Shown here: positions 53,254 to 64,000 of the stretch, piece after piece
Layout: each line of letters starts with the position of its first letter
Numbering within the stretch: the first letter of the stretch is position 1
DNA from: Polynucleobacter tropicus
GTDB taxonomy: Bacteria; Pseudomonadota; Gammaproteobacteria; Burkholderiales; Burkholderiaceae
Direction of reading: 5' to 3'
DNA length: 64,000 nucleotides
NCBI RefSeq assembly: GCF_013307225.1
Contig: NZ_CP028942.1
Coordinates: 868,001-932,000 of the forward strand
The notes under the pieces: model-generated
What the model was told of the DNA's origin: nothing
The model's input: only the letters and a program-made list of their open reading frames with translations
Database searches by the model: none
Position numbers and translations under genes: made by a program

Positions 53254-54507
53254 ATGGCACAGATTAAGAATTACACCCTCAATTTTGGTCCTCAGCACCC
53301 TGCGGCTCACGGCGTTTTACGTCTTGTTCTCGAATTGGATGGTGAAGTCATTCAGCGCGCCGACCCACATATTGGTTTGTTGCATCGCGCTACAGAAAAA
53401 TTAGCAGAGACGCGCACTTGGATTCAGAACGTTCCATACATGGATCGTTTGGACTATGTATCCATGATGTCCAATGAGCATGCTTATGTGATGGCAATTG
53501 AAAAATTGCTTCAAGTAGATGTTCCATTACGCGCTCAATATATTCGTGTAATGTATGACGAGCTCACACGCTTGTTGAATCACTTGCTTTGGATTGGTTG
53601 CCACGGATTAGACGTCGGTGCAATGGCAGTGTTCTTGTATGCATTCCGTGATCGCGAAGATATCTTTGATATGTATGAAGCGGTATCAGGTGCTCGTATG
53701 CATGCTGCTTACTATCGTCCAGGTGGCGTATATCGTGATTTGCCAGATCAAATGGCGCAGTACAACAAATCCAAGATTCGTAGCGCATCTGCATTAAAAC
53801 GTTTGAACGAAAACCGTAGCGGTACATTGCTTGATTTCATTGAGCAATTTAGCAATGGCTTTGATGCAAACGTTGATGAGTATTGCAATCTTCTGACTGA
53901 TAACCGTATTTGGAAACAACGTCTGGTCAACATCGGCGTGGTAACTCCAGAGCGTGCTTTGCAGTTAGGCTTTACGGGTCCGATGTTGCGTGGTTCTGGT
54001 ATTGAGTGGGACTTACGTAAAAAGCAGCCATACGAAGTGTATGACCGTCTCGACTTTGATATTCCAGTTGGCGTAAATGGCGATTCTTATGATCGTTATT
54101 TGGTTCGCATGGAAGAAATGCGTCAATCCAATCGCATTATTAAACAGTGCGTTGCTTGGTTAAAAGCAAACCCTGGTCCTGTGATGAGTGATAACCACAA
54201 GGTTTCTCCACCTAAGCGCGTGGATATGAAAACCAATATGGAAGAGTTGATTCACCACTTCAAGTTATTTACCGAAGGTATTCACGTTCCAGATGGTGAG
54301 GCTTATTCAGCTGTTGAACATCCAAAGGGTGAGTTTGGTATCTATTTGATTTCCGATGGCGCCAATAAACCATATCGCATGAAGATTCGTGCACCAGGCT
54401 TCGTGCATCTGTCAGCTATGGATGAGATGTCTCGTGGCCATATGTTGGCTGACGCTGTAACCATTATTGGTACGCAAGATATTGTGTTCGGGGAGATTGA
54501 CCGCTAA
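53254..54507 (+). CDS. nuoD: NADH-quinone oxidoreductase subunit D
   Basis: A 417-residue (49 kDa family) subunit forming the quinone-binding cavity. The loop [20 protein letters not shown] with the quinone-facing His is at the N-terminus, followed by the [14 protein letters not shown] signature. The C-terminus ends with the conserved FGEIDR. Ancestral hydrogenase cysteines are absent, as expected. Confidence 0.97.
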   Translation: MAQIKNYTLNFGPQHPAAHGVLRLVLELDGEVIQRADPHIGLLHRATEKLAETRTWIQNVPYMDRLDYVSMMSNEHAYVMAIEKLLQVDVPLRAQYIRVMYDELTRLLNHLLWIGCHGLDVGAMAVFLYAFRDREDIFDMYEAVSGARMHAAYYRPGGVYRDLPDQMAQYNKSKIRSASALKRLNENRSGTLLDFIEQFSNGFDANVDEYCNLLTDNRIWKQRLVNIGVVTPERALQLGFTGPMLRGSGIEWDLRKKQPYEVYDRLDFDIPVGVNGDSYDRYLVRMEEMRQSNRIIKQCVAWLKANPGPVMSDNHKVSPPKRVDMKTNMEELIHHFKLFTEGIHVPDGEAYSAVEHPKGEFGIYLISDGANKPYRMKIRAPGFVHLSAMDEMSRGHMLADAVTIIGTQDIVFGEIDR

Positions 54508-54529
54508 TTAGCGCGCCAAGGATTATTTA

Positions 54530-55036
54530 ATGACAACAACTCTTCAACTATCTGACAAAACGCTGGCAGACATTGCCCGCAATGTCGCGAAATATCCGCC
54601 AGAGCAAAAACAGTCTGCAGTCATGGCTTCATTGATCGCAGCCCAAACTGAAGTAGGTTGGGTATCGCCAGAGGTGATTGCTACCGTTGCTCAAATTTTA
54701 GAAATGCCAACCATCGCTGTAGAAGAGGTTGCTACCTTCTACAACATGTACAACACCAAGCCGATTGGTAAGTACAAATTGGTCATTTGCACAAACTTGC
54801 CTTGCCAGTTAACGCATGGTGAAACAGCAGCTACATACCTTAAAGAAACTTTGGGTATTGGCTTTAATGAAACTACGCCGTGCGGCACATTTACCCTTAA
54901 AGAGGGTGAGTGCATGGGTGCATGTGGTGATTCGCCTGTGATGTTGGTGAATGACAAGCGTATGTGCAGCTTTATGAGTAAAGAGAAGATTGATGCTCTA
55001 TTGAATGAACTCCGTGCAGAAGGGAAAGCGGCATGA
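54530..55036 (+). CDS. nuoE: NADH-quinone oxidoreductase subunit E
   Basis: A 168-residue thioredoxin-like subunit binding the 2Fe-2S cluster N1a. The ligands are in [12 protein letters not shown] (Cys-x4-Cys) and [11 protein letters not shown] (Cys-x3-Cys). [19 protein letters not shown] is typical of the family. Its stop overlaps the nuoF start by 4 bases (ATGA), coupling the two NADH-module subunits. It is homologous to the N-terminal half of the formate dehydrogenase beta subunit at 3012-4814. Confidence 0.96.
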   Translation: MTTTLQLSDKTLADIARNVAKYPPEQKQSAVMASLIAAQTEVGWVSPEVIATVAQILEMPTIAVEEVATFYNMYNTKPIGKYKLVICTNLPCQLTHGETAATYLKETLGIGFNETTPCGTFTLKEGECMGACGDSPVMLVNDKRMCSFMSKEKIDALLNELRAEGKAA

Positions 55037-56331
55037 CCAGTTTGCACGATCGCCACATTAAACCTCTCATCCTTGCTGGATTGAATGGCAATAACTGGCG
55101 TTTAAAAGATTACGAAAGCCGTGGTGGTTATCAACAGTTGCGTCGTTTAATTAACGATAAGGTTGCGCCCGATGCCATTATTGCAGAATTAAAGGCTTCC
55201 TCATTACGTGGTCGTGGAGGTGCTGGCTTCCCAACGGGATTGAAGTGGAGCTTTATGCCTCGCCAATTCCCTGGCCAAAAGTATTTGGTTTGCAATAGCG
55301 ACGAAGGTGAACCGGGTACATTTAAAGACCGCGACATCATGCGTTACAACCCACATGCGCTCATCGAAGGCATGATTATTGGTGCGTACACCATGGGTAT
55401 TAGTGCTGGTTACAACTACATCCACGGCGAAATCTGGGAAGTGTATTCACGCTTCGAAGAGGCTTTAGAAGAAGCTCGCGCTGCAGGTTATTTGGGCGAC
55501 AAAATTTTAGGTAGTGATTTCTCTTTCCAATTACATGCAGCGCCAGGTTGGGGTGCATACATTTGTGGCGAAGAAACTGCATTGCTTGAGTCTTTAGAAG
55601 GCAAAAAAGGTCAGCCACGCTTTAAGCCACCATTCCCAGCAAGCTTCGGTTTGTATGGCAAGCCAACAACGATTAACAATACTGAAACGTTTGCAGCCGT
55701 GCCATTCATCTTGGCGATTGGTGGTCAAGCTTATTTAGATCTTGGCAAGCCAAATAATGGCGGTACAAAGATTTTCTCTGTATCTGGTGACGTAGCTCAT
55801 CCTGGTAATTATGAGATTCCATTGGGCACACCTTTTGCTGATTTATTGAAGTTGGCAGGTGGCATGCGTGATGGCAAGGCAATTAAAGCTGTTATTCCAG
55901 GCGGCTCTTCTGCTCCAGTGATTCCTGGTGCGCAAATGATGGATCTGACAATGGATTACGACAGCATTGCGAAAGCTGGTTCGATGTTGGGATCGGGTGC
56001 TGTGATTGTGATGAATGAGACACGTTGTATGGTGCGCGCATTAGAGCGTTTGTCTTATTTCTATCATGAAGAATCATGTGGTCAGTGCACGCCATGTCGC
56101 GAAGGTACTGGTTGGTTATGGCGTATTGTTCATCGCATTGAACATGGCCAAGGACGACCAGAAGATTTGGATTTGCTAAATGATGTTGCTGCCAATATTC
56201 AGGGTCGCACCATTTGCGCATTGGGTGATGCAGCTGCTATGCCAGTACGCGGCATGTTGAAGCATTACATGGATGAATTTGCGTATCACGTAGAACATAA
56301 GCGCTGCTTAGATTCTGTGAAACCTTTATAA
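55033..56331 (+). CDS. nuoF: NADH-quinone oxidoreductase subunit F
   Basis: NADH- and FMN-binding subunit (432 residues) with 4Fe-4S cluster N3. The FMN/NADH glycine-rich region [15 protein letters not shown] lies near residue 57, [17 protein letters not shown] near residue 176, and the cluster cysteines in [13 protein letters not shown] plus a later Cys in [10 protein letters not shown]. It shares this layout with the formate dehydrogenase beta subunit, its paralogue in this window. Confidence 0.97.
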   Translation: MTSLHDRHIKPLILAGLNGNNWRLKDYESRGGYQQLRRLINDKVAPDAIIAELKASSLRGRGGAGFPTGLKWSFMPRQFPGQKYLVCNSDEGEPGTFKDRDIMRYNPHALIEGMIIGAYTMGISAGYNYIHGEIWEVYSRFEEALEEARAAGYLGDKILGSDFSFQLHAAPGWGAYICGEETALLESLEGKKGQPRFKPPFPASFGLYGKPTTINNTETFAAVPFILAIGGQAYLDLGKPNNGGTKIFSVSGDVAHPGNYEIPLGTPFADLLKLAGGMRDGKAIKAVIPGGSSAPVIPGAQMMDLTMDYDSIAKAGSMLGSGAVIVMNETRCMVRALERLSYFYHEESCGQCTPCREGTGWLWRIVHRIEHGQGRPEDLDLLNDVAANIQGRTICALGDAAAMPVRGMLKHYMDEFAYHVEHKRCLDSVKPL

Positions 56332-56362
56332 GTTATTGAGTACGGGACACCTAAAAGTGAGC

Positions 56363-58672
56363 ATGGTTGAAATCGAATTAGATGGCAAGACGGTAGAAGT
56401 TCCGCAAGGTTCGATGGTGATGCACGCCGCGAATAAATTGGGAACATACGTACCGCATTTTTGCTATCACAAGAAACTATCAATTGCCGCTAACTGCCGT
56501 ATGTGTTTGGTGGAAGTTGAAAAGGCGCCAAAACCTTTGCCTGCTTGCGCTACACCGGTGACTCAAGGCATGAAGGTATTTACGCACTCTGCTAAGGCGG
56601 TTGAAGCACAGCGCTCAGTGATGGAATTCTTGCTAATTAACCATCCATTGGATTGCCCAATTTGCGACCAAGGTGGTGAATGTCAATTACAAGATTTGGC
56701 GGTTGGTTACGGTAAGTCAAATTCGCGCTATGAAGAAGAGAAGCGTGTGGTATTTCATAAGAATGTAGGCCCATTGATCTCCATGCAGGAGATGAGCCGT
56801 TGCATTCACTGCACTCGTTGCGTCCGCTTTGGCCAAGAAGTCGCCGGTGTGATGGAGCTTGGTATGATCAATCGTGGTGAGCATTCAGAGATCACTACAT
56901 TCGTTGGTCAAACGGTAGATTCAGAGCTATCTGGAAACATGATTGATTTATGTCCAGTTGGTGCGCTAACGAGCAAGCCATTCCGCTATGAGGCTCGTAC
57001 ATGGGAATTGGGGCGTAAGCGTTCTGTAAGTCCACACGATAGCCTCGGTGCAAATACTACGGTACAGACCAAAAATAACAAAGTAATGCGTGTGGTTGCT
57101 TTAGAGAATGAAGCTATCAACGAATGCTGGATTAGTGACCGCGATCGTTTTGCTTATGAAGGTCTCAATAGCGCTGATCGTGTAAAAACACCAATGGTCA
57201 AGCAGGGCGGTCAGTGGTTAGAAACTGACTGGCAATCTGCATTGGACTATGTAGCTCATTCATTAAAAACAATTTCCTCTGAAAGCGGCGCGCAATCAAT
57301 TGGAGCCTTGGCACATCCAATTTCAAGCACGGAAGAATTGCATCTTTTACAAAAGATAATTCGCGGATTGGGCTCAAATCAAGTTGAAACTCGTCTACGT
57401 CAAGCCAATATTGCTGGTGCTGCATCAGCTGCATGGTTGGGTATGCCAGTTGCAAAGTTAAGCGAGTTGGATCGTGCTCTAATCATCGGCAGTTTCTTGC
57501 GCAAGGATCAACCAATTGTTGCTGCCCGTCTACGCACTGCTGCTAAACGTGGATTGCAGGTTTCACGTATCGATGCGGGTGGTGATGATTGGTTAATTCC
57601 GGCTGCTAACATCGCTGCTGCTCCAAGTTCCTGGTTGAACGCATTAGCAGAGGTAGCTCAAGCTGTAGCAAAAGCGAAGTCTGCTTCAGTTCCCGCTGGA
57701 ACACCTTCAGTAACTATTTCAGCCGCAGCGCAAAAGATTGCTGACAGCTTGTTATCTGGAGCAACTACTGCTGTATTGCTTGGCTCTGCAGCGGTAGCGC
57801 ATCCACAATCATCCGATCTTCATGTGCTTGCACAATTTATTGCTAATCAAACTGGTGCTACTTTAGGTTTCTTGCCTGAGGGCGGTAATGCAGTTGGTGC
57901 TTCATTGGTAAATGCGAATGGCGCTGGAGTTGACTCTGTATTGTCAGGTGAGCGTCGCGCGGTATTGTTGATGAATATCGAGCCAGATACTGATTTGCCA
58001 AATCCACAGCAGGCTCGTGCTGCTTTAGCAAAAGCAAATACAGTAATTGCATTGAGCCCATTCAAATCTGCAGACTTATTGGAAGTGGCGGATGTTATTT
58101 TGCCAATTACGCCATTCACTGAAACAGTTTCTACGTTTGTTAATGCCGAGGGTAGAGCGCAAACAGTTCAGCCTTCTGTAAAACCACTTGGTGATTCACG
58201 ACCTGCTTGGAAAGTGTTACGAGTACTTGGTGGCTTGTTGGATCTTGATGGTTTCTTATACAACTTGCCAGAAGAAGTGCTGGGTGAGGCATTGGGTGAT
58301 AACTATTGCACTCGTTTGAACAATCAAAGTTCCAGCAATTCAATTTCCGCAGGCGCGCAATCCTCTGGATTAGAGCGCTTAGCTGATGTCAATATCTATG
58401 CTGGCGACTTAATTGTTCGTCGCGCTTCGGCTTTGCAGCTAACTAAAGATGCCAAGCGTGGCAATCAGGTTGGCTTGGGCCAAAAACTATTCGCTGAATT
58501 AGGCTTAAAAGAGGGTGATGCAGTGCGCGTGACGCAGGGAAGTTCATCTGTAGACATGCCAGCAACACTAGAGGCAAATTTGGCTGCAAATACCGTTCGA
58601 GTTTCAGCAGGAACTGCTGCTAGCTCCAAGTTGGGATCTATGTTTGGTCCTGTAACCGTAACTAAGGCATAA
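56363..58672 (+). CDS. nuoG: NADH-quinone oxidoreductase subunit G
   Basis: Largest peripheral-arm subunit, about 769 residues. I start it at the ATG at 56363 (N-terminus [16 protein letters not shown]); a GTG at 56357 and a TTG at 56336 are upstream alternatives, and the ribosome site is weak for all. The 2Fe-2S ligands are in [20 protein letters not shown], the His-Cys 4Fe-4S motif in [14 protein letters not shown], and another 4Fe-4S in [13 protein letters not shown] with the later DLCPVGAL. The extra N7 cluster cysteines found in E. coli are absent. The C-terminal half is a degenerate molybdopterin-oxidoreductase domain without catalytic residues. Confidence 0.94.
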   Translation: MVEIELDGKTVEVPQGSMVMHAANKLGTYVPHFCYHKKLSIAANCRMCLVEVEKAPKPLPACATPVTQGMKVFTHSAKAVEAQRSVMEFLLINHPLDCPICDQGGECQLQDLAVGYGKSNSRYEEEKRVVFHKNVGPLISMQEMSRCIHCTRCVRFGQEVAGVMELGMINRGEHSEITTFVGQTVDSELSGNMIDLCPVGALTSKPFRYEARTWELGRKRSVSPHDSLGANTTVQTKNNKVMRVVALENEAINECWISDRDRFAYEGLNSADRVKTPMVKQGGQWLETDWQSALDYVAHSLKTISSESGAQSIGALAHPISSTEELHLLQKIIRGLGSNQVETRLRQANIAGAASAAWLGMPVAKLSELDRALIIGSFLRKDQPIVAARLRTAAKRGLQVSRIDAGGDDWLIPAANIAAAPSSWLNALAEVAQAVAKAKSASVPAGTPSVTISAAAQKIADSLLSGATTAVLLGSAAVAHPQSSDLHVLAQFIANQTGATLGFLPEGGNAVGASLVNANGAGVDSVLSGERRAVLLMNIEPDTDLPNPQQARAALAKANTVIALSPFKSADLLEVADVILPITPFTETVSTFVNAEGRAQTVQPSVKPLGDSRPAWKVLRVLGGLLDLDGFLYNLPEEVLGEALGDNYCTRLNNQSSSNSISAGAQSSGLERLADVNIYAGDLIVRRASALQLTKDAKRGNQVGLGQKLFAELGLKEGDAVRVTQGSSSVDMPATLEANLAANTVRVSAGTAASSKLGSMFGPVTVTKA

Positions 58673-58680
58673 GGAACGAG

Positions 58681-59754
58681 ATGGAAAATTTCTTAGACCT
58701 CGTTACTACCCAAGGCGAAGCTATTTTTGGTTCTTTGTGGCCATTAGTTTGGGCCTTGGTTCGGATCGTCATCATCGTTCTACCAATGTTTGGATGTGTA
58801 GCGTATCTAACTTTGTGGGAACGTAAATTAATTGGCTGGATGCACATTCGTCTTGGACCAAACCGTGTTGGTCCTTTGGGATTATTGCAACCAATCGCAG
58901 ATGCATTAAAGCTGCTAATGAAGGAGATTATTTCTCCAACTCAAGCAAGCAAAGTTTTATATTTCATTGCACCGGTTATGGTGATCGCACCAGCCTTTGC
59001 AGCTTGGGCGGTGATTCCATTCCAAGCGAAGATGATGTTGGCGGACGTTAATGCCGGACTGCTTTACATCATGGCTATTTCCTCCATTGGTGTTTATGGT
59101 GTCATCCTAGCTGGCTGGTCATCTAACTCTAAGTACCCATTCCTTGGCGCAATGCGTGCATCAGCACAAATGATTTCTTATGAAATTGCTATGGGCTTTG
59201 CATTGGTAACCGTATTGCTGACATCAGGCTCATTAAATTTAAGCACTATTGTTGAGTCTCAAGAGCATGGTTATTTTGCTCACATGGGTCTGAATTTCTT
59301 GTCGTGGAATTGGTTGCCATTGCTGCCGATGTTCTTGATCTATTTCATTTCTGGTGTGGCTGAAACGAATCGTCACCCATTTGACGTGGTTGAGGGTGAG
59401 TCAGAGATTGTTGCTGGTCACATGGTTGAGTACTCTGGTATGTCATTTGCCATGTTCTTCTTGGCGGAATATGCCAACATGATTTTGATTGCCGCTGTTG
59501 CATCAATCATGTTCTTAGGCGGTTGGTTGCCAATTGTTGATTTGCCGATTCTGCGAGATATCCCTGGATTTTTCTGGTTGTTTGGCAAAACTTTCTTCTT
59601 GCTGTCTTGTGTTATCTGGTTACGTGCCACATTGCCTCGCTATCGCTATGACCAAATTATGCGTTTAGGCTGGAAGATCTTCATTCCTATCTCAGTATTC
59701 TGGGTAGTGGTTATCGGTGCATGGGTTGTATCCCCATGGAATATTTGGAAATAA
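58681..59754 (+). CDS. nuoH: NADH-quinone oxidoreductase subunit H
   Basis: A 357-residue membrane subunit with about eight helices that, with NuoB and NuoD, forms the quinone entry channel. Signatures are [20 protein letters not shown] near residue 53 and the loop [19 protein letters not shown] (residues about 220-240) whose acidic residues line the channel. It starts 8 bases after nuoG. Confidence 0.97.
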   Translation: MENFLDLVTTQGEAIFGSLWPLVWALVRIVIIVLPMFGCVAYLTLWERKLIGWMHIRLGPNRVGPLGLLQPIADALKLLMKEIISPTQASKVLYFIAPVMVIAPAFAAWAVIPFQAKMMLADVNAGLLYIMAISSIGVYGVILAGWSSNSKYPFLGAMRASAQMISYEIAMGFALVTVLLTSGSLNLSTIVESQEHGYFAHMGLNFLSWNWLPLLPMFLIYFISGVAETNRHPFDVVEGESEIVAGHMVEYSGMSFAMFFLAEYANMILIAAVASIMFLGGWLPIVDLPILRDIPGFFWLFGKTFFLLSCVIWLRATLPRYRYDQIMRLGWKIFIPISVFWVVVIGAWVVSPWNIWK

Positions 59755-59765
59755 GTTGATCAATC

Positions 59766-60257
59766 ATGTTTAAGAAAATTTCCCAATTCCTCGATAGCTT
59801 GATGTTGAAAGACATTCTGACTGGTATGTCAATTACCGGTCGTTATCTCTTTAAACCAAAAATCACTGTTCAATATCCAGACGAAAAGACGCCATTGTCG
59901 AATCGTTTCCGTGGTCTACATGCATTGCGCCGTTATGAAAATGGGGAAGAACGTTGCATCGGTTGCAAATTATGTGAAGCAGTATGCCCAGCTTATGCAA
60001 TTACGATCGAGACAGCCGAGCGTGATGACGGTACCCGTCGTACGACTCGCTATGACATTGATTTAACTAAGTGCATTTTCTGTGGATTCTGTGAAGAGGC
60101 TTGTCCAGTTGACGCTATCGTTGAAACCAATATTTTTGAATACTTTGGCGATAAGCGTGGCGACTTGTATTTCACAAAAGAGATGCTTTTGGCTGTAGGC
60201 GATAAGTATGAAAAAGATATTGCCGTTAACCGCGCTATTGATGCGCCTTATCGTTAA
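59766..60257 (+). CDS. nuoI: NADH-quinone oxidoreductase subunit I
   Basis: A 163-residue ferredoxin-like subunit carrying clusters N6a and N6b, which carry electrons to N2. The two 4Fe-4S motifs are [16 protein letters not shown] and [16 protein letters not shown]. The N-terminus contains the amphipathic stretch that lies on the membrane. It starts 11 bases after nuoH. Confidence 0.97.
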   Translation: MFKKISQFLDSLMLKDILTGMSITGRYLFKPKITVQYPDEKTPLSNRFRGLHALRRYENGEERCIGCKLCEAVCPAYAITIETAERDDGTRRTTRYDIDLTKCIFCGFCEEACPVDAIVETNIFEYFGDKRGDLYFTKEMLLAVGDKYEKDIAVNRAIDAPYR

Positions 60258-60278
60258 TCGAATCGAGCAAAAGAAACT

Positions 60279-60926
60279 ATGACATTCGATCCATCCACTT
60301 TATTTGCCGTATTTTTTTACGGCTTCGCAAGTTTGTTGGTGATTTCCGCCTTACGCGTGATTACCGCACGTAATCCTGTGCATGCAGCGCTATTTTTGGT
60401 TCTCGCATTCTTTTGTGCATCTGGAATCTGGATGTTGCTAAAGGCAGAGTTCCTGAGCTTGGCATTAATTTTGGTTTACGTTGGCGCGGTGATGGTTCTG
60501 TTCCTCTTCGTTGTCATGATGTTGGATCTGGATTTAGAGCATTTGCGCCGTGATTTCAAAAAGTTTCTTCCTATCGCATTCTTGATGGGTGCTGTGATTG
60601 TTCTTGAGTTATCTATCGTAATTATCAGAAGCTTTATTGGAACAGATGTGCCAGTTCAGTTAATGCCTGAGGAGGCGATGGCAAGCAATACACAAGCATT
60701 AGGCATGCTGATATTTGGTGACTATGTGTATGCGTTTGAGGTTGCTGGCGTTATTTTGCTAGTGGCGATCATTGCTGCGGTGGCGCTTACTTTGCGTAAT
60801 CGCAAAGATTCCAAGTCACAAAATATTCATGATCAGGTAAACGTGGTTGCCGCTGACCGCATGAAAATCGTCAAGATGGATGCCGATATGAATGCGAAGC
60901 AAGATGCTAGAGGAGAAAAGAAATGA
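60279..60926 (+). CDS. nuoJ: NADH-quinone oxidoreductase subunit J
   Basis: A 215-residue membrane subunit with five helices. The conserved [17 protein letters not shown] helix (residues about 67-85), which contributes the pi-bulge helix, is present. The C-terminal tail after residue 175 is polar and Lys/Asp-rich. The stop overlaps the nuoK start by 4 bases (ATGA). Confidence 0.96.
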   Translation: MTFDPSTLFAVFFYGFASLLVISALRVITARNPVHAALFLVLAFFCASGIWMLLKAEFLSLALILVYVGAVMVLFLFVVMMLDLDLEHLRRDFKKFLPIAFLMGAVIVLELSIVIIRSFIGTDVPVQLMPEEAMASNTQALGMLIFGDYVYAFEVAGVILLVAIIAAVALTLRNRKDSKSQNIHDQVNVVAADRMKIVKMDADMNAKQDARGEKK

Positions 60927-61231
60927 CGATTACTCTAGCTCATTACTTGGTGCTTAGCGCCATTCTGTTTGCCACCAGCGTGATTGGTATTTTCTTGAAT
61001 CGCAAAAATGTCATCGTCTTGTTGATGGCTATTGAACTGATGTTGTTATCGGTCAATATGAACTTTGTAGCCTTCTCTCATTACCTAGGGGATATGGCTG
61101 GCCAGGTATTTGTATTCTTTATTTTGACTGTGGCTGCTGCTGAAGCGGCGATCGGCTTAGCAATCTTGGTTGTGCTCTTCCGTAAGGTTGACACGATTAA
61201 TGCCGAAGATCTAGACCACCTAAAAGGCTAG
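60923..61231 (+). CDS. nuoK: NADH-quinone oxidoreductase subunit K
   Basis: A 102-residue three-helix membrane subunit related to MrpC. The conserved membrane acids are seen in [19 protein letters not shown] (helix 2) and in [14 protein letters not shown] (helix 3), both part of the proton path. GAGGAGAAAAGA precedes the ATG inside the end of nuoJ. Confidence 0.97.
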   Translation: MTITLAHYLVLSAILFATSVIGIFLNRKNVIVLLMAIELMLLSVNMNFVAFSHYLGDMAGQVFVFFILTVAAAEAAIGLAILVVLFRKVDTINAEDLDHLKG

Positions 61232-61233
61232 TC

Positions 61234-63288
61234 ATGCAATTAACCTTAACTATTCCTGTTCTTTGCGCAATTCCGTTGGCGCCATTGTTTGGCTCCATGA
61301 TTGCCGGCTTCTTTGGTACTAAATTGGGCGGCAATCGAATTGGTCATGGAGCTTGCCAATTCGTGACTATTTTGGGTGTGGCGATTGCATTTGCCTTGTC
61401 ATGCAATGTATTGGCTCAAGTAATGGATGGCTTCTACTTCAATGGCACTGTTTATCGATGGATGCAGTTGGGTGAACTCAATTTAGACATTGGCTTCTTG
61501 ATTGATCCATTGACCGCAACCATGATGTGCGTAGTGACATTTGTGTCGCTCATGGTTCATATCTACACGATTGGTTATATGCATGGCGAAGAAGGGTACA
61601 ACCGCTTTTTCTCATATATTTCTCTATTCACCTTCGCAATGTTGATGCTGGTGATGAGTAACAACCTATTGCAACTCTTTTTTGGATGGGAAGCAGTGGG
61701 TGTGGTTTCTTACTTATTGATTGGCTTTTACTTTGAGCGTCAGTCTGCAGTATTTGCAAACATGAAGGCCTTCTTGGTCAACCGTGTTGGTGACTTTGGA
61801 TTCATTTTGGGTATTGGCTTGTTGCTAGCAAGCACAGGCTCTATGCAATATGACGTTATCTTTTCACAAAACACCGCATTAGCCGCACAAACACTACCTG
61901 GCACTGGTTGGAATCTTCTAACAGTTGCATGTATTTGTTTATTCATTGGCGCAATGGGTAAATCTGCGCAATTTCCATTGCATGTCTGGCTTCCTGATTC
62001 CATGGAAGGTCCAACCCCGATTTCTGCATTGATTCACGCAGCAACCATGGTTACCGCTGGCATCTTTATGGTGTCCCGTATGTCGCCATTGTTTGAGCTT
62101 TCAGATGTTGCACTCAGCTTCATCTTGGTAATTGGCTCAATTACTGCGCTGTTTATGGGATTCTTGGGAATCGTGCAAAACGACATCAAGCGTGTTGTAG
62201 CGTATTCCACGCTTTCACAGTTGGGCTATATGACAGTTGCACTTGGTGTATCTGCATACCCAGTCGCCATATTCCACTTGATGACCCACGCATTCTTTAA
62301 GGCGTTGTTATTCCTTGCTGCGGGTAGTGTGATTTTAGGTATGCACCATGAGCAGGACATGCGCAAAATGGGCGGCCTGTGGAAATACATGCCAATCACT
62401 TGTCTCATGATGTTGCTTGGTAATCTCGCTTTAATTGGTACACCTTTCTTCTCGGGTTTCTATTCGAAAGACTCAATTATTGAAGCGGTAGCAGCAAGCC
62501 ATATTCCTGGATCAGGCTTTGCATACTTTGCGGTTATGGCTAGCGTCTTTGTTACAGCTTTGTATTCATTCCGCCTCTATTTCTGGGTATTCCACGGAAA
62601 GGCTCGTTGGGGTCATGCAGATTCTCATGCTCACCATCATGATCATGCGGAGCAGGGTGATGACCATGCTCACCACGGTTTAGCACCAGGTGAGAAACCT
62701 CATGAGTCACCATTAGTGGTTACATTGCCGCTGATTTTGTTGGCAATTCCATCTGTGATTATTGGTTTTTACACCATTACTCCACTTCTATTTGGTACAT
62801 ATTTCGGTGATTCGATCTTTATTGATCTTGCCCGTCATCCAGTCATGAAAGAACTTGCAGAAGAATTCCATGGTCCAGTTGCAATGGCTATTCATGCATT
62901 TACTTCCCCTGTATTAGGGTTGGTTGTATTGGGTGTTCTGACTGCAGCCATCGGCTATTTATGGGCCCCAGGCTTGCCAGCTAAGTTTGCTCAGACTTTT
63001 GCGCCTATTAAGAAGCTCTTTGATAACAAGTACTACTTGGATGATTTGAATCAAGCAGTATTTGCTAAGGGTCTTATTTGGATTGGCGGAATTCTTTGGC
63101 ATCGTGGTGACCAGAAAGTGATTGATGGTTTCCTGGTCAACGGAAGCGCGCATACAGTAGGGCGCTTTGCTGGAGTGATTCGTCATTTGCAATCCGGTTA
63201 TGTTTATCACTATGCGTTTGCAATGATTGCAGGCTTAGCAGTATTGCTGGCTTGGGTTTTATACGCTTATCTGCCTTTTGTTCGCTAG
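61234..63288 (+). CDS. nuoL: NADH-quinone oxidoreductase subunit L
   Basis: Largest proton-pumping, antiporter-like subunit, 684 residues with about 16 helices and the long lateral helix near the C-terminus. Conserved features are LFFGWEAVGVVSYLLIGF (key membrane Glu), GKSAQFPLHVWLPDSMEGPT and the Lys/His residues of the central proton path. A His-rich loop lies at about residues 459-495, with a run such as HAHHHDHAEQGDDHAHHG. It starts 2 bases after nuoK. Confidence 0.96.
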   Translation: MQLTLTIPVLCAIPLAPLFGSMIAGFFGTKLGGNRIGHGACQFVTILGVAIAFALSCNVLAQVMDGFYFNGTVYRWMQLGELNLDIGFLIDPLTATMMCVVTFVSLMVHIYTIGYMHGEEGYNRFFSYISLFTFAMLMLVMSNNLLQLFFGWEAVGVVSYLLIGFYFERQSAVFANMKAFLVNRVGDFGFILGIGLLLASTGSMQYDVIFSQNTALAAQTLPGTGWNLLTVACICLFIGAMGKSAQFPLHVWLPDSMEGPTPISALIHAATMVTAGIFMVSRMSPLFELSDVALSFILVIGSITALFMGFLGIVQNDIKRVVAYSTLSQLGYMTVALGVSAYPVAIFHLMTHAFFKALLFLAAGSVILGMHHEQDMRKMGGLWKYMPITCLMMLLGNLALIGTPFFSGFYSKDSIIEAVAASHIPGSGFAYFAVMASVFVTALYSFRLYFWVFHGKARWGHADSHAHHHDHAEQGDDHAHHGLAPGEKPHESPLVVTLPLILLAIPSVIIGFYTITPLLFGTYFGDSIFIDLARHPVMKELAEEFHGPVAMAIHAFTSPVLGLVVLGVLTAAIGYLWAPGLPAKFAQTFAPIKKLFDNKYYLDDLNQAVFAKGLIWIGGILWHRGDQKVIDGFLVNGSAHTVGRFAGVIRHLQSGYVYHYAFAMIAGLAVLLAWVLYAYLPFVR

Positions 63289-63312
63289 GCCTTTGTTACT
63301 TAAGTAGCCACT

Positions 63313-64000
63313 ATGATTCTTTCTTACGCCATCTGGACCCCAATAATTTTTGGACTCATTATTTTGTTTTATGGGTCTGAAAAGCCATCCGCTGGAGTGC
63401 GTTGGTTAGCGCTCGTTGGATCAATTATTGGGTTCATTGCAACTCTGCCATTGATTATCAATTTCGATATTGCCAACCCTGGCATGCAGTTTGTAGAAAA
63501 GATTAGCTGGATTCCTCGTTACGACATTAACTATTACTTGGGTATTGATGGCATCTCAGTTTGGTTCATCGTATTAACTGCATTCATCAACATTTTTGTT
63601 GTGATTGCTGCTTGGGAAGTAATTGATACCAAGGTATCGCAATACATGGCATCCTTCATGATCCTTTCTGGATTGATGATTGGTGTATTTGCCGCGCTAG
63701 ATGCGTTGCTGTTCTATGTCTTCTTCGAAGCAACGTTAATTCCGATGTACATCATCATCGGTGTATGGGGCGGCCATAACCGTATATATGCAGCGTTTAA
63801 GTTCTTCTTGTATACCTTGCTGGGCTCTTTGCTGACATTGGTTGCGATGTTGTATCTCTATAACGTCACCAATACCTTTGATATATTGGCTTGGCAAAAT
63901 GCTCGTCTTGATATTGTTGAGCAGATTCTATTGTTCGCTGCTTTCTTTATGGCGTTTGCGGTCAAAGTTCCAATGTGGCCTTTGCACACATGGTTGCCTG
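63313..64000 (+). CDS. nuoM: NADH-quinone oxidoreductase subunit M (cut by window end)
   Basis: Only the first 229 codons are in the window. The reading frame starts at the ATG at 63313, 24 bases after nuoL, and begins MILSYAIWTPIIFGL. It encodes antiporter-like membrane helices. The conserved LGIDGISVWFIVLTAF block, the FYVFFEATLIPMYIIIG helix with its key Glu, and the start of the next conserved region with the Lys of FAVKVPMWPLHTWLP are visible. The frame runs off the right edge with no stop; nuoN is expected beyond it. Confidence 0.95.
   Translation, partial: MILSYAIWTPIIFGLIILFYGSEKPSAGVRWLALVGSIIGFIATLPLIINFDIANPGMQFVEKISWIPRYDINYYLGIDGISVWFIVLTAFINIFVVIAAWEVIDTKVSQYMASFMILSGLMIGVFAALDALLFYVFFEATLIPMYIIIGVWGGHNRIYAAFKFFLYTLLGSLLTLVAMLYLYNVTNTFDILAWQNARLDIVEQILLFAAFFMAFAVKVPMWPLHTWLP

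Overview
The window looks like a stretch of chromosome from a small-genome freshwater betaproteobacterium of the Burkholderiaceae, most likely Polynucleobacter or a close relative. This is inferred from gene order (rpsO-pnp-quinone oxidoreductase-tpiA-secG-tRNA-Leu-nuoA..M; ilv-psd-pssA-leuA; sigma factor/DUF3619/DUF3106/RDD), moderate GC, short intergenic gaps and Bug-type solute receptors. It is almost entirely core metabolism. I see no insertion sequence, prophage, integrase, CRISPR array or rRNA, and no gene-free gap longer than about 275 bases.

Layout. 1-2837: a large AsmA-like DUF748 envelope protein and a small lipoprotein. 3012-7729: a two-subunit NAD-dependent formate dehydrogenase. 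7827-11761: a small unknown gene, then NAD biosynthesis (nadB converging on nadA-nadC). 11811-16131: phosphomannomutase/phosphoglucomutase, pgi, a DAO-family FAD oxidoreductase and tRNA-Ser(TGA). 16144-18624: an outer-membrane barrel divergent from an orphan membrane histidine kinase. 18657-21794: a CoA-transferase divergent from a Bug receptor and an enoyl-CoA hydratase. 21796-29290: hemW, rdgB and rph divergent from yicC, gmk, rpoZ and a bifunctional (p)ppGpp enzyme, then greB back to back with tRNA-Arg(ACG). 29402-32959: an MCE-type lipid ABC transporter. 32972-37303: a Bug receptor, an SDR and a YbbP-like permease. 37313-39550: an ECF sigma operon on the minus strand. 39743-46442: ilvB, ilvN, ilvC, psd, pssA and leuA. 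46653-51694: rpsO, pnp, a quinone oxidoreductase, tpiA, secG and tRNA-Leu(GAG). 51800 to the right edge: nuoA-nuoM, with nuoM cut by the window end.

How the genes fit together. Formate dehydrogenase delivers NADH and complex I oxidises it; the nad genes make the cofactor. The ilv and leuA genes make branched-chain amino acids, and psd and pssA make phosphatidylethanolamine. The MCE transporter, DUF748 protein and sigma operon concern the cell envelope. Omega subunit, the (p)ppGpp enzyme, GreB, PNPase and RNase PH govern transcription and RNA turnover.

Most notable observations: (i) a complete leucine attenuation leader before leuA, with a 25-codon peptide holding ten Leu codons and mutually exclusive hairpins; (ii) a repeated leaderless-mRNA signature, a -10-like hexamer 5-7 nt (six times exactly 6 nt) before the ATG of transcription-unit-leading genes that lack a good Shine-Dalgarno; (iii) an ECF sigma operon whose downstream genes look like a single-pass anti-sigma factor and a periplasmic helical protein with CpxP/CnrX-style LTxxQ motifs, a plausible undescribed envelope-stress module.
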